Source: Tridacna crocea (taxonomy: Eukaryota > Mollusca > Bivalvia > Cardiida > Cardiidae). From it: a DNA stretch of 64,000 nt. The stretch lies in contig OX031060.1 of assembly GCA_943736015.1 (NCBI GenBank), forward strand, positions 2,500,001-2,564,000. The letters run 5' to 3'. Both the position numbers and the translations under genes were made by a program. The notes beneath the pieces are model-generated. The model searched no databases, was not told the origin of the DNA, and saw nothing but the letters and a program-made list of their open reading frames with translations. This document shows, one piece after another, positions 1-11,400 of the stretch (positions are counted from its first letter, which is position 1; the number at the start of each line of letters is the position of its first letter).

Positions 1-32
1 GTCTAAAATATTGTTGTTTGGTAATGGGTTAA
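1..32 (+). repeat. pB-1 MITE, right end only (cut by window edge)
   Basis: The window opens inside the right terminal part of a pB-1 element: GTCTAAAATATTGTTGTTTG followed by GTAATGGGTTAA, ending in the TTAA target site. Confidence 0.75.
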
Positions 33-415
33 GAGTCTTTATATTAAAGGATTCAGCGTCAAAAAATTTCAGAATTCTTACTTGTCCTTGTACTTGGCCT
101 ACAGTTACACAAAGAAGGATAATCTACTTGCTCTCGTCAAATTTTTACTAGTAGGGACGAGCGGACGAGTGGATTCTTTGGACCCTGGGATGGTTGGAGA
201 AAGGGTTTAGTATCCTTTCTCCAATAATCCTAAACAAACAAAACTGTTACCTGTCGACCATGTGTTGAATTTCTATTTACTGGTCGTATTCCCTCCCCAG
301 CCCCTCTTGCCCACTGGGCAGCCATTCTATGATGTATGTTTCAGTCTAACTACATGCATAGAATATGGTGATACCTAGAAGAAAAAAAAAAAAGATACAT
401 GATTTAACGGGGTAC

Positions 416-519
416 GGACAAAACCCCCCTAGGACAAAACCCCCCTAGGACAAAACCCCCATGGACAAAACCCCCATGGACAAAACCCCCACACCCTTAA
501 GTGAAAAGTGGACAAAACC
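416..519. repeat. Short-unit array, GGACAAAACCCCC
   Basis: Six units of GGACAAAACCCCC lie here, five close together and one after a short gap, joined through the palindromes CCTAGG and CCATGG. The unit returns at 1185-1247, once inverted and then forward. The pair may be the two ends of one foldback-type element of about 0.83 kb. No gene is seen inside. Confidence 0.7.
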
Positions 520-719
520 CCCCTGTTTGTAAAAAATGATTAATTCGTATAAGTTAAATTGATTTTTTAAGTTTTTTTTCTTAAAATTGTGTTTATGACC
601 AAAAATGTGTTTTTAAAAATGTTTTTTTTTTCTTTATGACCAGAAATGTGTTTTTAATTTTTTTTTTTTCTTTAAATTTTTTTTTTCTTTATGACAGTGC
701 ATTTAGAAAATTTTGTGAT

Positions 720-835
720 CATCTCAAAAGACTTTGAGTCACTACCTATCTACAGAGCGCATAGTGATGACTTTGGTCAGACTGCACATGCCCAGGCTGA
801 TCTGAGTCTTCACTTTTACGCATATGTATAACAAT
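720..835 (+). repeat. Degenerate copy of the CAGGCTGATCTGAGTC hairpin family
   Basis: The segment keeps the right arm (GCCCAGGCTGATCTGAGTC, then ACTTTTACGCATATGTA) and a decayed left arm of the hairpin repeat seen intact at 30560-30700 and 58158-58370. Confidence 0.5.
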
Positions 836-1184
836 TGGAAACGCCACGCACAGGCTCTAATACATTATATGGTTACATGATATTTTACTACTGAAATTCA
901 TGGTGTTGTTTAATGAGCTTCATTTGCGTATTATAAAATTTTTGAATTAGACCAATTCGGTGTGTTTTCTTTTCCACGTCACTAGCCGTGCATGTTGTTG
1001 ACCTCCTTTTGGAAAGTGGTATGAGAAAAGAAAAAATACCAAGTTAAAAGTTCAGTTTTCCTATTGCAAGTACAATGAAATTTTATTCCATTTTGTCTAA
1101 ACCTGTTTAAGAAATAAAGTAAAAAGGCAAAAAATATGGAAAGCATGAAAAAATATGAGCTGTTTATATGCTTTTTATATATGA

Positions 1185-1247
1185 TGGGGGTTTTGTCCCC
1201 TGGACAAAACCCCCCTAGGACAAAACCCCCCTAGGATAAAACCCCCA
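1185..1247. repeat. Short-unit array, GGACAAAACCCCC (second block)
   Basis: One inverted unit (GGGGGTTTTGTCC) is followed by three forward units joined by CCTAGG. It is the partner of the block at 416-519. Confidence 0.7.
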
Positions 1248-1249
1248 CT

Positions 1250-2630
1250 TCCATTGCAAAAACAAAAAGCAAAAATAATGGAATAATTTGTTTGTTGTTA
1301 TAGTCCATAAACAGGCACATACTGATACATAATTTATTATATCTAAGGATGGATGAATTTTTTTTACAAAACGTATCAGCTGTGGCCTATCTGGTGCTGT
1401 GGCCTATACACTATTTCATATTTCCAAAATGCTTACAATGAATGGGTGTGGCCTATACATTGCAGTGACTTACTCTCCGTAAAATATGGTAACCTTGCCA
1501 TGGACAATTGAAAAAAAACCCTCACTATTCTCTTAATAAAAAGTGCAAATTGCAATATTTCTAAAATTTCTATTTTTGAACTCTTTTGATTTGATTTTGG
1601 CAAAGATTGGAACCCAATGATCAGAAGGTTCAAGGCCTAAAAAAAAAAATTGTGTTTAGTAGTTGTGAAACGGTTTACCGTTATACCGATTAACCACGGT
1701 CTGTTCTAAGAAAAAACCGAAACCTGTATGAATTTTACTGTATTGGTATTTCTGCCATATGTCAACTTCTCATAATATTGCATTAGAAAGTCCGGTTTTC
1801 TCAAAAATTCTGTCAGAAATTGATTGTTTTTCAACTAAATGCAATATTTATATAAGCGAAAGTTGTTTATTTTTTTCCACAGGCGGTGTCACCGGTGTTC
1901 AGGTAAAATTATGACCACCTCAGATTCGCGACACAAACTCCAAATAACTGTTGACCATATTACTGATTTTGGACCAACAGAGTTTGCTATTCATTTTCTA
2001 TAACTTTGCTCACACTTATTTTGCAGTTTTTTCTTGGTAGATAAGCAGGAAAGTTTTAATTTGGTCGAGTCTAAAATTTTGTCATTTGGTAAAGAGATAC
2101 TCGGTTGAAAGCAACACGTCCTCTGAACAGCGAGCTCTTGTGATAAACTTTTATAGGGGCAATGTCAGATTTATTATAAAAAACAAGAAGAGACCCAGAA
2201 AACGCTACAGACTGATACAGTACTTATCACAAGGTTGTATCACTTATTAAATCTAAATTGAGACTTGTCATGTTCAAATTAAAAAAGTTCCATAAACTTT
2301 TGCCAGTTTTGGCCATTCACTTGGCATTGAGTTAAGTTCTGCAAACCAAATTAAAAGTCCATTTTGAAATATGACAATGGTCCATTTTTGCTACATATCA
2401 TTATCAAAGATTGGTAAAACAATTTTCCTCACATGAAAACTTCCACCAGTTTTTTCCTCATGTAATGCTTTCGTCAGATAGAAAAGTAAACTTTTTCCTT
2501 CCTTACTATTTACAGCGGAAATGACATCATGCAGTGAGTGGGATAAAGTGTAAAACACGGGTAGCATTTCAGAAAAGTGCGTTCGTCTATAAAAAAAAAT
2601 TATCATTTTAGCATTTTAAGTAATCCACAT
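1250..2630. other. Intergenic, no gene seen
   Basis: This stretch is AT-rich with only short open frames lacking coding character. Around 2050-2095 there is a decayed pB-1 right end (TTTTAATTTGGTCGAGTCTA, then TTTGGTAAAGAG). Nothing else is recognisable. Confidence 0.5.
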
Positions 2631-2631
2631 T

Positions 2632-2642
2632 ATTATTATTAC

Positions 2643-2675
<33 letters not shown>

Positions 2676-2676
2676 C
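2632..2676 (+). repeat. ATT microsatellite
   Basis: Tandem ATT trinucleotides with minor interruptions. Confidence 0.95.
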
Positions 2677-2987
2677 ATTTTTTGGGGGGGGGCAAATAGA
2701 GACCATTTACATTATGTAGCCTACATGTACTTCATGATAGTCCAGTTATTTACAAGACCAGTTTATGATGCATAGCACCATAGAAGCCGCAATCTTTTTG
2801 GTGGACAATTTTAGAAATATTGAGTTTCTTGAAGAATTGTGATCACATTTTTTGTATCTGTTTTTATCCCCCCCCCCCGCTGGAAAATCATGATAAATGA
2901 TGATAAAATGCAAGGAAAAAAGAAACAGAAAATAATATGTACATGTACTCAAATTCTTAAAAATAAAAGAGACAGAAGGGAGGAATC

Positions 2988-3216
2988 TTTACCCTTTCCC
3001 AAACAATCCCTGGTTTTTACGGGCCTGGAATAGTAGCCTTTTGAAAACATTGTGGGAAAAGGAGAAAATGCTGGTAACCAGCTTTTTCTCCTTTTCCCAC
3101 AATGTTTTCTACCCTATCATAGACAGAAAACATCTTTTCACCAAGAGTTGAATTGTCGTCTGCAAATGCTTTCAATTTGGTCTAGTCCAAAAATTTGTCA
3201 TCTGGGAAAGGGTTAA
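2988..3216 (+). mobile_element. pB-1 MITE (plus), full length
   Basis: The termini are TTTACCCTTTCCC and GGGAAAGGGTTAA. The central perfect stem runs GAAAACATTGTGGGAAAAGG to its complement around CTGGTAACCAG. It belongs to the subgroup with CCCTTTCCCAAACAATCCC. The left target site has mutated from TTAA to TTTA. Confidence 0.85.
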
Positions 3217-3248
3217 ATAATCTTGTTATTATCATATTCATAAAGTGA

Positions 3249-3280
3249 TTATCTTTGTGGAAAAAAAAAAAAAAAAAACG
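3249..3280 (+). repeat. Poly-A tract
   Basis: A homopolymeric A run with no associated retroposon body recognised. Confidence 0.6.
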
Positions 3281-3764
3281 TTTGAATTTGTAAATTTCTA
3301 CTCAAAAATTGAAAATGGATAAAGTACGCATTCAAGTACAGCATTTTACATTTATTAGAATGATTTTAGACAGAAAACTTCTGTAGCGGCATCAAAGGGA
3401 ATACTACAGAATTACTTAAGTTACTTAAGTTACTTATTATTCCAAATGATATGAAGATCATTATTCACATACAATGTTTACATGTACATGTATCTAAATT
3501 TATATCAGTGACCTTTTGTTTGTGTATCATAAAAAATAAATTCAACAACTTTTTTTTTCTTAATCACGATCTTCCTGCTATCAGAAAGTATCTTAGCATA
3601 TGCTTGCAGCACAGTGAATCTTCCCATTTCTACTCAAAAAACAAAACAAACCAAAAACGAAACAAAAACTTTTGCTTGCCATCTCCAAAATCATTCTTAT
3701 CATAGCCTTCACATTTGGCACAAACTAAGTTTCTTTTATTCCTGAAATGGCAGCCACACACACA

Positions 3765-4235
3765 TTCACACAGTTTTTGTGGTATTTGTCGAAGACAATA
3801 CCACTATGAGTTCAAGATTGAATTTTGATAACCATGTATCTTACTTTGTGCAAAGCCGAAGGAAATAAACCCAGTTAAACTCATTTTTTCTCAGGCAAAT
3901 GAGTTTGACGATGGCACTCAGATATGTAATTTGAAATGGCATATTAAAATACATTTGGGAGGTCATCGATCATTGAGATACATGTTTTTGATTGAAAATA
4001 GCTTCTCTCGCTCATAGCCTTTTATTGCTGCAATGATACAAATTTACCAACTGACCCTGGGCTTTTTCGTTCCAAAACCAATTCCTTCCATGGCTCTTTC
4101 GTCCTATGATTGCGCGCTATTCCATTTGATTGCTCAAGAATATTTATAGATCGAGGTACATGTAATTGATTGTAATGTTGGAAATGTAAATGGCTAGAGA
4201 TATTTCAAAATTATAGTTTTCAGGGACAAACTTAA
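3765..4235 (-). repeat. Dispersed repeat shared with 28855-29320
   Basis: The reverse complement aligns along its length with 28855-29320. Shared anchors include TTTTGGAACGAAAAAGCCCA, TTTATTTCCTTCGG, TTCGACAAATACCACAAAA and CTGAAAACTATRATTTTGAA. It is about 470 bp, with no terminal repeats recognised and no convincing reading frame common to the two copies. Confidence 0.7.
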
Positions 4236-4239
4236 TTAA

Positions 4240-5389
4240 TTTTGATCGATATATCCACAGGATTTTTCTCTCTATTCGTCATGCATCCTACTGTCAAGGA
4301 GCCTTACTCCTGCTTCCTCCAAATGATCGAAGGAAGACCACTTATACAAAAATGAACAAAAAAATTGTCATGAGTACTCTCCCTTCAACCGAAAAAGTAT
4401 TCATTTGCTTAGTGGGTTTACTTTTAAGCCAATATTTGAACAATGTGTCTCTGTTTCTTTCAAACTATTAATTCCACACAATGGGTTTCCCTGACAAACA
4501 CCACTTCAGCGTTCTCAACGCTTTGGTTTTTTAAAGTCAGACTGTCTTTAGAGATCTGGATCTATTTAACCACAACATAATAACTATTAAGTATTCATAT
4601 TTCGTAAAATAAACAGTAGTTCGAACCAATTTCTGTACAGGCCTTGCACAGACGTATAAAATTTCTAACATATAAAGTTGTATATGTACAGTGATGAGTT
4701 CTGTAATAACTTTAACCCTTTGACTCAAGGAAATTAATACACTGAGTACGGAAACCAAAAAAGATTTCTTTTTATGTTTACGATATCATGTAGAATATCT
4801 AAAAATATTACATGGGCTATGTGCTGTCTGATCTTCATCTATTGCTGTCATTTTCAAGTAGCTTCAACCCTTAGAGCAATAGGCACACTAGATCATTTCT
4901 GTAGTCATTGTAAGCCACATCACAACCCATACATTTTTCACGGGTTTTGTAGATCAGGACATCACTGTAATCAAATGTTCATAAAAAATGTACATATTCT
5001 GTCTTTAGTGTATAACATGATCAGATATGAGCAGAACAGAATTTTATAACTGTAGTATAAATGATAATAAATGCATTATGGAAAATACGCCCACATCCCT
5101 CATGGGTGTTCATGAATGTGTTTTATGATGGTTTTTCGACTCTCCCTCTCTCTCTCTCTCTCTCTCTCGGAAATGTACTGACTTAAAAAAAAAACAAAAA
5201 ACTATTAGACAGGCAACCATAAGGGACAAATAATGTAATTGATGGGCGAACTCCTTCTCGCAATATAATATTTATAATTACCCTTTACATACATGTATCC
5301 AGTTTGCTTTTGGATGGGTTCAGTCTAATCGATCCGTGTTGAGTCTGCCTGTTTAACGTGAAAGAGCGGGAGTTAGTCCCAACCTAAAC
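4240..5389. other. Upstream region of gene 1
   Basis: No gene is visible between the dispersed repeat and the first coding exon of gene 1. A CT dinucleotide run lies at about 5143-5168. The promoter and 5' untranslated exon of gene 1 must lie here or be contiguous with exon 1, but no TATA or initiator motif can be called with confidence. Confidence 0.4.
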
Positions 5390-5476
5390 ATGGCGGGCGA
5401 TTTGAGCGAATTTTTAAAACGTCATGTAGAAAGTTCGGTGAGATACCGGTCGACAATAGATTCCATCATCAAACAG
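5390..5476 (+). CDS. Gene 1, coding exon 1 (29 codons, ends phase 0)
   Basis: The start is the first ATG after the in-frame upstream region, in the context AACATGGCG. The exon encodes MAGDLSEFLKRHVES and then a basic helix ending SIIKQ. The donor is CAG|gttgag, which is weak. A stronger-looking gtgaga at 5438 is also phase 0 but would delete the helix that carries the family similarity, so the later donor is preferred. Confidence 0.75.
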
Positions 5477-8400
5477 GTTGAGTTATACTTTTGAATTAAT
5501 GAGAAGTCAATTGAACTTTTAATTTTTTATTGATAAGTGGAACATAATGTCTCTATGCTTCTGTGTCATTAGATTTCGCGATCTTAACTTCGTACCACTG
5601 TTTATTCCCACCCTTTTCCATACTCTGGGACTTTATTTACTCATTCCCACTGCCTATGCTAACTTGAGTATATACTCAGTGCTGTTTATTCCTTCAGTAG
5701 TCTATCGATCAGAGACATGAACAGTTGCAAGAGTTGAAACTTTCCTATTTACTTTTCATATGGAAAGGGTTCTTCCCTTTTCTGGGTCATTGTTCTGGTA
5801 TCAGGTGAACTCGTACCCTTGAGAACTCGTACCTTGGAGAACTCGTACCCCAATCTCAAGGGTACGAGTTCTCCAGAGAAGTCGTACCCTGGGTACGAGT
5901 TCTCTGGAGAAGTCGTACCCCACTAATAAAATACATGTATAATGATAGTTTACCAGCATGCTGTGAACTTTTATTTTTGGCAGTGGCTAGAGATATGGTA
6001 CCGTACCTCTAGCCCCGGAGTCTAAAGATACGGTACCGTATCTTTAGTCATTCTTATGATATAGGCTAGAGGTACGGTATTTTGTAGATACATGTAAGAA
6101 ATTATAAATTTACTTCAGTTTTGATTATTATGTTATTAGTATGTATTAGTAGTAATTGATCGGCATCAAAGGACAGAAACTCATCAAGTTGCAGTGTGCG
6201 ATTGTGCACTGATGAGCGAAAATAATAATTGCATTGATTATTAGGTGACCTTGATTACTTAACCCTGGGATTCTATATAAGATATGTATTATCCCTGCTT
6301 TACCCTTTCTCAAAAGACAAATTTTACAAACAATTTGTAAACAATTTAAATTTTGATGAAAAATGGTGGAAAATGGTCATGCAAAAGGGTAGAAAACACT
6401 GTTGGAAAATGAGAAATTAGCATTCTCTCTTTTTCCTACAGTGTTTTCAAAGGATTTGTACTGCATGTAGGAAAGCATTCAGTGGCTTAGAAAGAATATT
6501 GTGCCGAGTACTGGTTATAAAAATTCGAGGAAAGCATGAATAGGTGCACTGGCCGATGCAAAAGTACTGAAATATTGTTGGAAACGGCGTTAAACACCAT
6601 TCATTAAATCAAATTCCTAAATTTATTTACAACCATGTGCAGGCCTAGCCCCATAGCTCAGTCGGTATAGCGTACCGGAATTGAGAACAGGAGATCGCCG
6701 TTCGATCCACAGCTCGGCCAATAAACTTTCCGAGGATTGATGACAGTCATTGCAACAGGATTCATTTCTGTCTCACTGCTGTCCAATGTTTCGACGATAG
6801 TTATGTGGGAAAGCAGCCAGTGGCTTGGAAAGAATATTGTGCGGAGAACTGGTTAAAAGAACTCATTGTTCACATTATTTTTTGGCCTTAATGTTTTCAA
6901 TAAATATTCATATATAACTCATGCCGTAAAATTCTGCTTCTACCATACATAAGCAATAGCCCACACCAAATTTCAGTTTGAATCGTGTTTACCAGACCCG
7001 AACCTAAACATGCAACTCTATCCATCGCTCCCAACATAAGAGTAGATAAATAAATGAATAGATAAAATAACTTAATAAGTATAAATAGATGGATGGTAGA
7101 CAGACAGACAGACAGACAGACAGATAGATAGATAACCTTTGTTCTCTCACTCCTGTCCCTCTGGCTTTGAAATTCTTGCCACCATGAATACAGTATTTAA
7201 AGCGATATCCTGTAATACTTTATCCTTTCTTTTATTTTTGTTTGTACGTGCGGCTGGGCTTTTTGTATAGTCCTAGAATCCCTCTTGTAAAACTGCATAC
7301 TTTCTGCACTTTGATAGCAATTTATTGCGCTTTTAAATGTTTGAAAATCTTCAAATTTCTTCCCGACGTGAATACTATGAGCCATTTTGACCGTATGATA
7401 CAAAACTGGCTTGAAAGTGCTTTCAGAAAATTTTTCCGTGATTGAGTAATAGATTAATTATCAATTTCCGTGATTGAGTAATTGATTAATTATGTCGTTT
7501 TCCATAAATTAAATTCACCTAACTAATCAATGCAATTATTATTTTCGCGCATCGATGCAAACTCGCACACTGCAACAAGTTTCTGTCCTTTGATGTCGAG
7601 ATTGATACTAAGCCATACTAATAACGATAATAATCAAAACTGAAGTAAATTTATAATTTCTTACATGTATCTACAAAATACCGTACCTCTAGCCTATATC
7701 ATAAGAATGACTAAAGATACGGTACCGTATCTTTAGACTCCGGGGCTAGAGGTACGGTACCGTATCTCTAGCCATTTCTTTGATATAGGCTAGAGGTACG
7801 GTACCGTATCTCTAGCCACTGCCTTTATTTTTATGCCATTATTGTGATGTAGATGTGATAATTTCTTTTCTTGTACATGTGTTGAATAGACAAATTAAGT
7901 AACGAAACCTGTGTTTTCTCATTCAGTGTATGTTGTATTTGATGTAAATATGGTAAGGAAAACATTTATGAATGATAAATAAATTGTATTCAACTGAAAA
8001 ATCTTTAGTAGAATTAATGCTTGCTCTATTCAATTTTTCGGGTAGCCTTCACTTGCATTCAAGTTTTGAAGGTCACCGTTTTGAATTCATGTTTGATGTT
8101 GTTTTGTGTAAGAAAGGTCTAGGAATCAGTATTTGATTGGATTAGATATTTGTTAAATGGAAGGAGTTGATAAAATGAACACAGAATTAATCAAATTTTC
8201 ACACCTGGTGAAAAGGCAAATTTCCTGAACAAAGAAAGCAAGAAAGGTGTGATTTTCACAATGATCAAATTACTGTAACATAATTGCAACATTCAATATT
8301 GAACCCTTAATTCATTTAACGCTTGAATCGAAACAGTAGACCTGTAAAGAACAAGATCGATCAATATGCAAAAAATGCAGTCTGAGCTTGGATTTACACC

Positions 8401-11400
8401 ATCAAGATTCTCAGCCAAACCTTTCAGAAAAAAAATCTTTCCTGAATTTTAGTGAATTGTCGATGAAGTCCCCTGTATACTTTTGGCACCAAAGCACGTA
8501 GGGTAATGATTGGAAAAGTCAGTGAAATCATTTGTCCACAATGTTTCAGCAATACAAAAATGCCTCCGTAGAATCGCTAGTAAGTCGAAAATGTCATATA
8601 AGCCGTTTGAAGAAGCTTTCAAAATTGGTTGAAAAGCTGAGAAAACACGTGGAAAAAGGAGACCATGTTGGTTATTTGATTTTGCACCTTTTCCCACAAT
8701 GGTTACTTCTTCGGTGTGGTTGAAACTCGAGATCGTGAAGTAAACGTCTCAGAAAACATAGAAGAAGACATAGAAAATGAGAGAGAGAGAGAGAGAGAGC
8801 GAGAGAAAATGCAAATATCGCTATATGTGAACTCTTCAAAATTGTATATATCTGCATACAAAAAATTCATATTTGGTACAGACGTACTTATTTATCGGAC
8901 TGAAAGGGTGGAAAGAATTGTTGGAAAATGAGAAAATACTGCTTATATAAGCACCCTCCCCGTTTTTTTCCAACAACATTTTCAAAAGCTATCTCGCACA
9001 GGGTGATATTTAGCAACTCAGCACTATTTGCATCCATCAGGATTCAAAGAGCTAGATTTCTTCTTTTAATGTTACATTATAAAGAACCGGTTATAATCGT
9101 TTAATCCTTTTCCAACAATGAATATATAAGTCTTATCCCTCGTACAACATGTGCGATTGATTGGTAAAGGGTTAAGAGTCTTTTTGAAGAACTACACAGG
9201 TTTAAATGCTGGTAAATGGCAAGTGTGCACAATCATGTTTATAACACCCGATATGTGGCTTCATTGTACCCGACGCCTTTGACTTCTTAAAAAAAAAAAC
9301 TTGGCATACTCCATTAACGAACCTAAAAATATCTAAACAAGCTTTTTTTTTAAGAATAAAAACCTATCTTCGAATCATTAGATGAATCCAGATTATGTAG
9401 ATTTAACTGATAAGTTCATCTTTCTTGAATTTACCTGCCCATTTACCTTACTTCCTTTTCATTTTAATCCATGAAACACCCGGTAACAAAACTGATATTT
9501 TACTACAAATACCCGTTACCAATGCTTGATTATTATATTACTCATTTCACTAAAGATAAAATGAAAATCATCAATTCACCAAAATCTGAATGATATATAC
9601 AAATCTATCTCCAAAAATATCTAGGGTACGAGTTCTCCGGAGAACTCGTACCCAGGGTACGAGTTCTCCAGAGAACTCGTACCCTTCAGATTGGGGTACG
9701 AGTTCTCCAGAGTACGAGTTCTCCAGGGTACGAGTTCTCTAGCAACCATTGTTCTAGGTATACAGAGAATAGATCTACATATAAAAAAACGACAATTCCT
9801 ATCACAATAAAACCATATTTAAAAGAGTTTCATCGAAGTATGGAATACAGTATCAGCTGTATTAGTAATGTATTGTGTATTGCCAATTTGGTGCTGTTTT
9901 CTTTTTGCTTTTTTCCTAGCTTTTAGAAAGTCTCACTTTGTTCTAGCAACTGTGACAAAGTTTGAATTTGGCAGATTTTTTCACCGAAATATTTATAGAA
10001 CGAAAAAAAAATTTTTTTCCAGTATGAAGAAAAAGAGAATTTGAGAGAAGAGGAGCTGGAATCTGTGTTGGATTTGATGAAATTGCAAGTTTTAAAGGAC
10101 AAAAATGGTAAAAGTCTTATTTTTTTTCAAAAACACAGAAATTGAGAGGAACATAGTCATTTTACACTGACAGTGAAACAAGTTTATACAACATACATTG
10201 TAGTTTGACAATCTGGAAACTTAACCCTTTACTCCATAGATACTCATTTTAACACATTGCTTGTAGGAGCCTTTGGAAAACATTGTGGAAAAGGTGAAAT
10301 TGCTCGTGACGAGCAATTTCACCTTTTGTCACAATGTTTGCTTTGCTATCAAAAAGTGTCATTTACATATAACAAACGGTTTCATCCTTGCTATGATTTA
10401 GGGTCAATTAGAGATGCCATAGAAAATGCCTTTATCGGGTAATGGGTTAAACCCTTTATCACACAATCCCAACTTTTAACGACTCTGAGAAAGAAAGCCT
10501 TTGAAAACATTGTGGGAAAAGGAGAAAATGCTGGTAACCTGCATTTTCTCTTTTTCCCACAATTTTTTCTACCCTTTCCATATTAAATTTCAATTTTTGA
10601 TTCACATTTATTTTGTTGTCTGCAAATGCTTTCAATTTGGACTCGTCCAAAATGTTATCGTTTGATAAAGAGTTTACCCTTTACCACACAATCCCAACTT
10701 TTAACCCTTTACCCCATGAGGCATTTCTATGGTATCTCTAATTGACCGTAAATAACAGCAAGGATGAAAACTGTTTTTTATGTGTATATGACACCATTTA
10801 ATAGCATAGAAAACATTGCTCATCATGAGCAATTTCACCTTTTGCCACAATGTTTTCCAAAGGCTCCTATTAGCAATGCGTAGAAATGAGTATCTATGGA
10901 GGAAAGGGTTAAGGAGCCCAAGAAAGAAAGCTTTTGAAATGCTGATAATCATAATTTTTCTCCTTTTCCAACAGTGTTTCCTACCCTTCCCAAAACAAAT
11001 TTGTAAATATTTAGTCACATTTATCTTGTTCTCTGTAGCTAGTTTTAATTTGGTCAAATCCAAAATATTTTCGTTTGGTATGGTAAAGAGTTAACTCCTT
11101 ACTATGGTGAAGAGTTAACTCTTTACCACACAGTCCCGACTTTTAATTACCCTGAGAAAGAAACCTTTTGAAAACATTGTGGGAAAAGGAGAAAATGCTG
11201 GTTACCAACATTTTCTCCTTTTCCCACAATGTTTTCTACCCTTCCCAGAACAAATTTTCATTTTTGAGTCGAAATTATTTTGTTGTCTGCAAGTGATTTC
11301 AATTTGGACCAGTCTAAAGTTTTCTTGTGTGGTAAAGAGTGAAGCAGTATCCAATCCTTGATATAAGTTTCAAAGTTTCACCAAGCTTACCCGTGGATTT

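Larger units (their letters stand above)
5979..7823. mobile_element. Inner foldback-type element FB-B, 1845 bp, nested in FB-A
   Basis: The termini are GGCAGTGGCTAGAGATA and its complement. They are flanked by a perfect 9-bp direct repeat TTTATTTTT at 5970-5978 and 7824-7832. The inverted ends run about 270-300 bp, with the left arm to about 6245 and the right arm from about 7530. The outer parts are stacked KpnI-type palindromes (TACGGTACCGTA flanked by CTAGAGG or CTTTAG). The 9-bp duplication and long inverted ends fit a Mutator-like non-autonomous element. The interior contains SINE fragments and a decayed pB-1. Confidence 0.75.
5797..9746. mobile_element. Outer foldback-type element FB-A in intron 1 of gene 1, about 3.95 kb
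   Basis: The ends are inverted arrays of the unit GAGAACTCGTACCC: 5807-5922 on the left and, as the reverse complement, 9624-9741 on the right. The units are joined as palindromes such as GGGTACGAGTTCTCCAGAG. Outside both arrays the direct repeat CATTGTTCT (5788-5796 and 9747-9755) looks like a 9-bp target duplication. The interior holds a second complete element (5979-7823), SINE pieces and simple repeats, but no transposase. A 9-bp duplication with long inverted ends suggests Mutator-like relatives; this is inference. Confidence 0.6.

Noticed and set aside
5438-5443. gtgaga as the end of exon 1
   Set aside because: It is a better donor by consensus but removes the residues that carry the domain similarity. 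Kept only as an alternative isoform.
6652-6722. Possible tRNA gene (A and B boxes)
   Set aside because: The acceptor and anticodon stems do not close, and the sequence continues into a SINE body shared with other copies.
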